The notes beneath the pieces were generated by a model that did not search any database, was not told the DNA's origin, and worked only from the letters and a program-made list of their open reading frames with translations. The position numbers were made by a program, and so were the translations under genes. This document shows positions 1 through 4,450 of a stretch of DNA of 5,640 nucleotides, one piece after another. The stretch comes from Flavobacteriales bacterium (GTDB lineage Bacteria > Bacteroidota > Bacteroidia > Flavobacteriales_D > Crocinitomicaceae), in NCBI GenBank assembly GCA_947476515.1, contig CANJQZ010000141.1, positions 1 through 5,640 on the forward strand, given 5' to 3'. Every line of letters begins with the position of its first letter. Position 1 is the first letter of the stretch.

Positions 1-1080
1 CATGTTTGGGCAGGTTATGATAGTTATATTACTTCCGGATCAGATGTTTTGCATCAGGATTCAATTTGGGGATGTGTCTTAACCAAAGGCCTGCAAGGTT
101 CCTATGATAATGGTGGAGCATGGCTGTACAGTGTTTTTAATTTGGATTCTTCTCATTGGATTGGATTTTATCATGCCGAAGATCATGAATTTCCTGGTTA
201 CGACAATCAACAAAAAATTGCTTGGAAAAGTGCTGCCCAATGTGAGAGTTTTGATGGTGGAAAAACTTGGGTTAAAAATGGACAAATATTAACTTCATGG
301 TTGAATAAACCCAATGCTCCAGAGTGGGGTGGGACAGGTGATTTTTCGGTGATAAGAGATAGTTTAAATAATCGTTGGCTTGCCTACTATGTATGTCCCG
401 ATGGAATTGGTGTTGCTCAATCTTTAGATGCTTTTGGAAGTCCAGGAACTTGGTTCAAGTTATATAAAGATTCATTTTGTGAACCAGGAATTGGGGGGAA
501 AGGATCTTCACTTTCCTTTTCAAAAGGAAAAAAAACTGGTGGCAACCCTAGTTTAATTTATTTCAAGCCCTTGAAAACATGGTTTTTAGTGTATCACGAT
601 TGGAATGAGAAAGGAATTTATTACACCTACTCATTCGATCTTGTTCATTGGGAGGATACTTCTTTATTGATAGAGAATCCTGGCAAACCCCAGAGAACTT
701 GGTATCCAACTTTAATGTCTTCAACGAGTGATGCCTACAGTAATGGCGATCTTTTTTTGGCATTTGCTCAGTGGGATGATGTTTCTATGCCCTACCGGAA
801 TTATTATATAGCTCCTGTTAATGTTCAAGGCTTAAGTTTACCATTGATTGATCCAATTGCTTCTTTAACTTCATCAAGTTTAGTGCTGACTGATACGAGT
901 TGTATTTCACTCGTTTTATATGATTCAGAAGGTAAAAATACCCATACATTTTTTCAAGATCAGATTTTAGTCCCTGGAAAGTATGAGCTTGAATTGCAGA
1001 AATATACCAGTAAAGGATTTTATTATCTTCGTTTATCGAGCACTCAAGGTATACAGACCCGAACAATTTTGGCTTATTAA
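1..1080 (+). CDS. Secreted sialidase/glycosidase-like beta-propeller protein, 5'-truncated by the window
   Basis: The reading frame is open from the first base to a TAA at 1078-1080, giving 359 visible residues. The true start is upstream; the in-frame TTG at 49 is internal, because the coding character continues before it. Visible residues 83-90 read SFDGGKTW, a canonical Asp-box (S-x-D-x-G-x-T-W) as found in sialidase-like propellers. Other propeller-style segments are GGTGDF (110-115), GGNPSLIYF (180-188), SFDLVHW (211-217, a phrase common in GH43/GH32-like five-bladed propellers) and WYPTL (234-238). Residues from about 300 to the end form a beta-rich tail with a 'PGKYEL...GFYYLRL' pattern, resembling a T9SS type A sorting domain but lacking the usual PNP motif. 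The likely role is an extracellular or surface glycan-binding or glycan-cleaving protein. Substrate and catalytic residues cannot be assigned. The fold class is fairly secure; the enzyme activity is inference. Confidence 0.7.
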   Translation, partial: HVWAGYDSYITSGSDVLHQDSIWGCVLTKGLQGSYDNGGAWLYSVFNLDSSHWIGFYHAEDHEFPGYDNQQKIAWKSAAQCESFDGGKTWVKNGQILTSWLNKPNAPEWGGTGDFSVIRDSLNNRWLAYYVCPDGIGVAQSLDAFGSPGTWFKLYKDSFCEPGIGGKGSSLSFSKGKKTGGNPSLIYFKPLKTWFLVYHDWNEKGIYYTYSFDLVHWEDTSLLIENPGKPQRTWYPTLMSSTSDAYSNGDLFLAFAQWDDVSMPYRNYYIAPVNVQGLSLPLIDPIASLTSSSLVLTDTSCISLVLYDSEGKNTHTFFQDQILVPGKYELELQKYTSKGFYYLRLSSTQGIQTRTILAY

Positions 1081-1099
1081 TGGAAGCCAGTCTTTTTTT
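1069..1099 (+). terminator. Intrinsic terminator overlapping the stop codon of the propeller gene
   Basis: TGGCTT at 1070-1075 pairs perfectly with AAGCCA at 1084-1089, and an outer T-G wobble (1069/1090) can add a seventh pair. The eight-base loop contains the TAA stop codon, and the stem is followed by TC and seven T residues at 1093-1099. This is the classic hairpin plus U-tract layout, correctly placed for the upstream gene. It separates that gene from the J-domain gene. Confidence 0.72.
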
Positions 1100-1174
1100 A
1101 TCACCACCATTAAAAAGTGGTAGCAATTTAAGGTGCCTAAAGTTGCCAATTGATTACTTCTTAGTAGATTTTCA

Positions 1175-1205
1175 TTACATTAATCTTTATTAGCCTTATC
1201 TTCGC
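1175..1205 (+). promoter_or_regulatory. Candidate Bacteroidota-type promoter upstream of the J-domain gene
   Basis: TATCTTCG at 1197-1204 matches the Bacteroidota -7 consensus TAnnTTTG at all but one fixed position. Nineteen bases upstream, TTA at 1175-1177 stands where the -33 TTG would be (two of three matching). Transcription would begin near 1210 and give a leader of about 135 bases before the ATG at 1345. A second, weaker box, TATAATTG at 1295-1302, has no partner at -33. This is pattern evidence only. Confidence 0.4.
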
Positions 1206-1259
1206 GCCAAATTCAAGCTTAGAATTAATAATTTTCGAACCTTGTTCAGAAAATAGAGT

Positions 1260-1315
1260 AGGAGAGAGGGTGAAAACTCTTTTTACTTTTATTTTATAAT
1301 TGCGCTCCTTCTCCT
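1260..1315 (+). other. Imperfect hairpin in the leader of the J-domain gene, overlapping a GTG micro-ORF
   Basis: AGGAGA at 1260-1265 is the exact reverse complement of TCTCCT at 1310-1315. Pairing can continue inward to 1270/1305 with one mismatch and two G-T wobbles, around a loop of about 34 bases. The 5' arm holds AGGAG, which lies five bases before a GTG at 1270. That GTG opens a nine-codon frame (MKTLFTFIL, stop at 1297-1299) that resembles the start of a signal peptide. The arrangement could be a leader peptide with a sequestered ribosome site, the remnant of a lost secreted gene, or chance in a purine/pyrimidine-rich stretch. Apart from the promoter-like boxes, I see nothing else in the 1101-1344 gap. 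Confidence 0.25.
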
Positions 1316-1344
1316 GTGAGAATTTAGCCGGATAATATTTTTAT

Positions 1345-1794
1345 ATGAAACGCATCAACGAATACAAAAAAGTTTTTGAAATTGAAAACGAAATCGATCT
1401 AGCAGCGCTAAAATTGACCTACCGAAAGTTGGTGAAACAGTGGCACCCTGACAAGTTTCAAGAAGGTGACCCATTAAGAGAAGAAGCAACGATAAAAGGC
1501 CGTCAAGTGGTAGATGGTTATCATTTTTTAGTGAGTATTGCACCTGAAACAAAAGCCGCTAATTTGGCTGAATATACTGCTACTGTGAATGAAAGTGGCA
1601 TTGCAGATTTTAAACACAAAGGACTTTTGTTAGAAATTACTTTCACAGATGGAAATTGTTATGAATACTTTGGTGTGAATGCAAATGTTTTTAAAAAGTT
1701 GATTAACTCAGACAAACAAGTTCGATTCGCTAAACGCTTTATTTATGATAGTTATATGTATCGTAAATCTAAAAAGGCCAATCAAGAAGATTAA
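1345..1794 (+). CDS. J-domain and KTSC domain fusion protein (DnaJ-like co-chaperone, 149 aa)
   Basis: Residues about 5-65 form a J-domain. Helix II reads LKLTYRKLVKQW and leads straight into the HPD signature at residues 34-36, the tripeptide that J-proteins need to stimulate the ATPase of Hsp70 (DnaK). There is no Gly/Phe-rich linker, zinc-finger region or client-binding domain as in true DnaJ, so this is a class C J-protein. Residues about 83-140 match the KTSC pattern: a short beta hairpin with 'LEITFTDGNCYEYFGV', then a helix and a final 'YDSYMYR'. KTSC takes its name from the C-terminus of some lysyl-tRNA synthetases and its function is poorly known. There is no signal peptide, so the protein should be cytosolic. 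The ATG at 1345 is chosen because the J-domain begins at once after it; no clear Shine-Dalgarno precedes it, as is common in Bacteroidota. The gene stands alone and converges on the next gene with a 34-base gap. Domain calls are confident; any client or RNA partner is unknown. Confidence 0.85.
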   Translation: MKRINEYKKVFEIENEIDLAALKLTYRKLVKQWHPDKFQEGDPLREEATIKGRQVVDGYHFLVSIAPETKAANLAEYTATVNESGIADFKHKGLLLEITFTDGNCYEYFGVNANVFKKLINSDKQVRFAKRFIYDSYMYRKSKKANQED

Positions 1795-1809
1795 AAGATG
1801 TTTTACTTG

Positions 1810-1836
1810 TTGAACAGCTAAGCTGCCATTATTCAA
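1810..1836. terminator. Weak candidate hairpin between the convergent J-domain and beta-helix genes
   Basis: TTGAA (1810-1814) pairs with TTCAA (1832-1836), and inside it CAGC (1815-1818) pairs with GCTG (1822-1825) around a TAA loop, with a bulge on the 3' side. On the plus strand the T-rich TAATAATTTTT follows. The stem is broken and overlaps the last codons of the minus-strand gene. It is the only structured element in the 34-base gap and could serve the J-domain gene. No separate terminator for the minus-strand gene is visible. Confidence 0.25.
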
Positions 1837-3592
1837 TAATAATTTTTGCGATTTCTGTTTCAATTGAATTCTTCCTGATCAAAAGAAAATAGATCCCTGG
1901 AGCTTGGTCTGTTATTAAAATCTCCTCTTTCTTATTAGAATTCCAAGTGTTGATTCTTTCTCCCAAAGCATTCAACATTTCAGCACTTTCAAAGAGTCCA
2001 TTTATTCGTAAATACTGTCCTTTGTGAATGGGATTAGGAAATATTTCTATGTTATTATTAGTCAAATCATTGAGCGCTAAGTCGGAGCTATATCCACATG
2101 CATTTGCGAAGAAATCGTTGTTCTGATAATAATATCTTGCGGGGATTATTCCAGCATTTAATATATTAGGACTTCCAATTGAACAATAATTTGCAATTGG
2201 AATTTCAATAGGTTTTGTATTAAAATAAAAAGAGGTGTCCGGCAATGTATTTGTTCCTGATGGCACAAGGGTTCCTTTGTTGTTATTTCCATAAAGAAAA
2301 TGACCAGTGCCTTGTATAGAATAATTTACCGCACTCATAGGTGCATTTGTATTGGTGATTTCGTTACCTACCAAATTTTGATTGGGTGATGTGGCGTCAC
2401 TAAAGAAAATCCCGTATAAACTCCCTCTATTCCGAAAGTAAGTATTGTAGGGACCATTGGCACCATGAGAATTATCAATAACCATATTCTGTCCATCATT
2501 TTGTTCAAATAGATTCGCATAGGGATAATTCCCATGCAATACCATATCCCCTGCGGAGTTTGCAGGTAGAAAAATACTTCCTGTCCAATAGGGATCTCTT
2601 GAGAAATTATAACAAAAAACATTTGCATTGGCACCTGCTTGTACAATCATCGAATGGCGTAAATGACTAAAAATATTGCTGTATACAAGACATTCATTGG
2701 TAGTAAAATGAAGCATAACCCCGTATCCTCTTCCTCCATCTCCGTAATCATGCGCATCGTGAAAGTAGCAGTGACTTACCGAAAGATTTGAACAAGAATT
2801 AGCCTCCACATGTGCGAAGGTAGTTTTGTTGATTTCGACACCATTAACCCATGAATTTACCGCATTATTAAAAGAAATCACACTGGACTGTTCAGGAGCA
2901 GTATTATCAATGCGATCGATCGAAATACATTCAATTCCAATATTTTCTTTGGGGTTGATTTTGTAAATCTTTGGATGTCTTGCAAGTGTATAATCCATCC
3001 GTAATGGTGATGCTAATAGAAGTATATTGTTATTTACTGAGAGGATCTTAACAATTTGACCCACAGAACCAATTGCCCAGCTAGAGGTAACTAGGTCAGC
3101 ATCATCTTGTACTATTCTAATCCAATCGTTTGCGGCAAAAAGAGCACCGTTTAAGACGATGATTTGTTCATCATTTTTTGTTCCATTGGATGCAAAGGAA
3201 CTACTATCTGAAATAAGATTAGTTCCATTAATATCGAAGCCATTTCCACTACCAGAATGTTCTATTATAAAATGAGTTGCACTTGCTCCTGCGCCACGAA
3301 TTATAGAATTACTGCGCAAATTAATCGATGCATGAAACAAATAGTCTCCAGCAGGAAAGTAAAAGACAGCGGGTTCTTGATGTGCTGACTGAATAGCGCT
3401 AAAAATCGAATCGCATGGGGTAAGCCCATTATTATTACACCCTAAAATTTGTACATCGATAATGTTAAAGTTGGAAGTACTTGAATCTTTAACACCTGCA
3501 AGTGACCAATTTACAGTTCGGTCAGCAGGAATAGTTTGTGCGATACCTTTTAAAATAAAGCCAATGGAAAATAAAAGGAAGATCAATTTCAT
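1829..3592 (-). CDS. Secreted right-handed beta-helix (pectate-lyase-like) protein with T9SS type A sorting domain
   Basis: The 587-residue product begins with a Sec signal peptide: a lysine at residue 2, a hydrophobic run to about residue 17, and cleavage near 'GIAQ' (16-19). Residues about 60-110 resemble the N-terminal cap of Pectate_lyase_3-type helices: 'IFSAIQSA', then 'FYFPAGDYLF', then 'NSIIRGAGASATHFII'. Residues about 215-440 are short Asn-rich coil turns typical of parallel beta-helices. They contain a striking His/Asp/Gly segment, 'HDAHDYGDGGRGYGV' (278-292), followed by 'LRHSM' (311-315), 'HGNYPYANLFEQN' (353-365) and 'HGANGPYNTYFRNR' (376-389). From about residue 515 comes a T9SS type A C-terminal domain, with 'FPNP' at 518-521 and the terminal pattern 'PGIYFLLI...AKIIIE'. 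It should be exported across the outer membrane and anchored or released. Polysaccharide lyase or hydrolase activity is plausible from the fold, but a binding or adhesive role cannot be excluded. It is transcribed alone, divergently from the DUF1287 gene. Confidence 0.88.
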   Translation of the reverse strand: MKLIFLLFSIGFILKGIAQTIPADRTVNWSLAGVKDSSTSNFNIIDVQILGCNNNGLTPCDSIFSAIQSAHQEPAVFYFPAGDYLFHASINLRSNSIIRGAGASATHFIIEHSGSGNGFDINGTNLISDSSSFASNGTKNDEQIIVLNGALFAANDWIRIVQDDADLVTSSWAIGSVGQIVKILSVNNNILLLASPLRMDYTLARHPKIYKINPKENIGIECISIDRIDNTAPEQSSVISFNNAVNSWVNGVEINKTTFAHVEANSCSNLSVSHCYFHDAHDYGDGGRGYGVMLHFTTNECLVYSNIFSHLRHSMIVQAGANANVFCYNFSRDPYWTGSIFLPANSAGDMVLHGNYPYANLFEQNDGQNMVIDNSHGANGPYNTYFRNRGSLYGIFFSDATSPNQNLVGNEITNTNAPMSAVNYSIQGTGHFLYGNNNKGTLVPSGTNTLPDTSFYFNTKPIEIPIANYCSIGSPNILNAGIIPARYYYQNNDFFANACGYSSDLALNDLTNNNIEIFPNPIHKGQYLRINGLFESAEMLNALGERINTWNSNKKEEILITDQAPGIYFLLIRKNSIETEIAKIIIE

Positions 3593-3608
3593 AAGATCAA
3601 ATAAAGTA

Positions 3609-3638
3609 TAAAGTTAGTCAAGAACAAGAGAAATACAA
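3609..3638 (-). promoter_or_regulatory. Candidate promoter for the beta-helix gene
   Basis: Read on the minus strand, TTG (plus positions 3638-3636) is followed after exactly 19 bases by TAACTTTA (3616-3609). This matches the Bacteroidota TTG-N19-TAnnTTTG layout with one mismatch at the last base. Transcription would start near 3603 and leave a leader of about 11 bases before the ATG at 3592. A competing box, TTTATTTG (3605-3598), also has a TTG 19 bases upstream (3627-3625) but would give an almost leaderless transcript. Confidence 0.38.
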
Positions 3639-3647
3639 TAATCTTGT
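3624..3647. repeat. Inverted repeat at the centre of the divergent intergenic region (candidate operator)
   Basis: ACAAGA at 3624-3629 and TCTTGT at 3642-3647 are perfect inverted copies separated by 12 bases. The dyad centre (about 3635.5) falls almost at the midpoint of the 89-base gap between the two divergent start codons. A further CAAGA at 3619-3623 sits directly beside the left arm, giving a tandem CAAGA-A-CAAGA. The dyad overlaps the -33 region of the minus-strand promoter candidate, which fits a regulator site controlling one or both genes. Six-base arms in AT-rich DNA can occur by chance. Confidence 0.3.
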
Positions 3648-3674
3648 AGGACTTATCATTATTGATTAAATTAG
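3639..3674 (+). promoter_or_regulatory. Candidate promoter boxes for the DUF1287 gene
   Basis: Two boxes each match TAnnTTTG with one mismatch. TAATCTTG at 3639-3646 would give a leader of about 30 bases but has no TTG at -33. TAAATTAG at 3667-3674 has TTG at 3644-3646, 20 bases upstream, but would place the start of transcription almost at the ATG at 3682. The sequence alone does not decide between them. Confidence 0.25.
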
Positions 3675-3681
3675 TCTCATT

Positions 3682-4347
3682 ATGAAAAAGTGCATTAAAA
3701 TTAGCGCGTACATTTTATTCTTATTTATTTTTTGTTCGTGTGCCTATTTGTCTGATCAAAATGATAAGACAAATAGAAATGAAAAGCAGTTAGTTGCTGT
3801 TGCTGAATTGAAGGATACCTTGGAAAAGGATACTATCCGCTCCAAGTATTTAAAACATATAACTTGGCAAAGCACACAAGATGTAACTTATGACCCTAGT
3901 TATTTTGTTTTAAATTATCCAAACGGAGATGTTCCGGCCAACAAAGGTGTTTGTGTTGATGTTCCTATTCGTGGACTAAGAACAATAGGTATCGATTTAC
4001 AAAAGTTAGTGCATGAAGATATTAAATCACATTTAAGTGCTTATCATTTAAATCATGCCGACCGCAATATTGATCACCGTCGTTGCGTCAATTTAATCAT
4101 TTACTTTAAGAGGCAAAATCAAACCATTGCGGTAAGTGATAAGGAAGAAGACTATCACCCTGGTGATATTGTATTCTGGGATATTGCAAGAGGGCATGTT
4201 GGTGTGGTTAGCAATAAAAAAGTTCCAGGCACCAATAGATATTATTTAGTTCACAATATTTGCTGCGGTCCACAAATGGAGGATTTTTTATTTGCAGCTC
4301 CAATTGTTTGTCATGTCCCTTATGTCAAGTTAGTTTCATCTCACTAA
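3682..4347 (+). CDS. DUF1287 family lipoprotein, putative cysteine hydrolase of the cell envelope
   Basis: The 221-residue product starts with a lipoprotein signal: KK at residues 2-3, a hydrophobic stretch 8-17, and a lipobox-like F-C-S-C with the acylated Cys at residue 20. An acidic/Asn-rich stretch (SDQND) follows, of the kind often seen on Bacteroidota surface lipoproteins. After a linker, residues about 60-217 carry the DUF1287 signature in order: 'TYDPSYFVLNYPNGDVP' (69-85), 'GVCVDV' (89-94), 'IRGLRTIGIDLQKLVHED' (96-113), 'NIDHRR' (129-134), 'PGDIVFWD' (160-167), 'GHVGVV' (171-176) and 'LVHN' (189-192). The family includes E. coli YijF. The order Cys91, His172, with His191 near, resembles an NlpC/P60-like papain-fold hydrolase, so a peptidoglycan or peptide substrate is plausible but unproven. 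There are unusual extra cysteines at 135, 194, 195 and 210. It is followed after 103 bases by an L,D-transpeptidase gene on the same strand, with no clear terminator between them. Family assignment is firm; activity is inference. Confidence 0.9.
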   Translation: MKKCIKISAYILFLFIFCSCAYLSDQNDKTNRNEKQLVAVAELKDTLEKDTIRSKYLKHITWQSTQDVTYDPSYFVLNYPNGDVPANKGVCVDVPIRGLRTIGIDLQKLVHEDIKSHLSAYHLNHADRNIDHRRCVNLIIYFKRQNQTIAVSDKEEDYHPGDIVFWDIARGHVGVVSNKKVPGTNRYYLVHNICCGPQMEDFLFAAPIVCHVPYVKLVSSH

Positions 4348-4385
4348 TTCTCTTCACTAAACGCTCAAAATATCAAATAGTTAAG

Positions 4386-4394
4386 TATCTTAGC
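4386..4394 (+). promoter_or_regulatory. Candidate -7 box upstream of the L,D-transpeptidase gene
   Basis: TATCTTAG at 4386-4393 matches TAnnTTTG with one mismatch and closely resembles the TATCTTCGC box at 1197-1205. No TTG lies at the -33 position. If active, it would give a leader of about 50 bases before the ATG at 4451 and let the transpeptidase be expressed independently of the DUF1287 gene. The rest of this 103-base gap is AT-rich, without a convincing terminator. Confidence 0.3.
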
Positions 4395-4450
4395 ATTATA
4401 AGAAAACAATTAAGGTTTAAACTATTTTGTCATCTTAACGGGACTTAAAA

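Noticed and set aside
1103..1121. ACCAC / GTGGT inverted repeat after the propeller gene
   Set aside because: The stem has only five pairs with no T-tract after it; the hairpin at 1069-1099 is a far better terminator.
818..1126. A 102-codon open frame on the minus strand
   Set aside because: It lies almost wholly antisense to the propeller gene, has no recognisable domain and spans the terminator. The plus-strand frame has clear family motifs.
2368..2646. A 92-codon open frame on the minus strand
   Set aside because: It is a shifted frame inside the beta-helix gene, rich in Met and Ile from the opposite reading of Asn/His codons, and shows no domain.
4330..4347. TTAGT / ACTAA hairpin at the end of the DUF1287 gene
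   Set aside because: It is a short AT-rich stem with no following T run, so it is not a credible terminator.
4415..4422. GTTTAAAC palindrome before the L,D-transpeptidase gene
   Set aside because: It is a single eight-base AT-rich palindrome without a second copy or other sign of an operator; likely chance.
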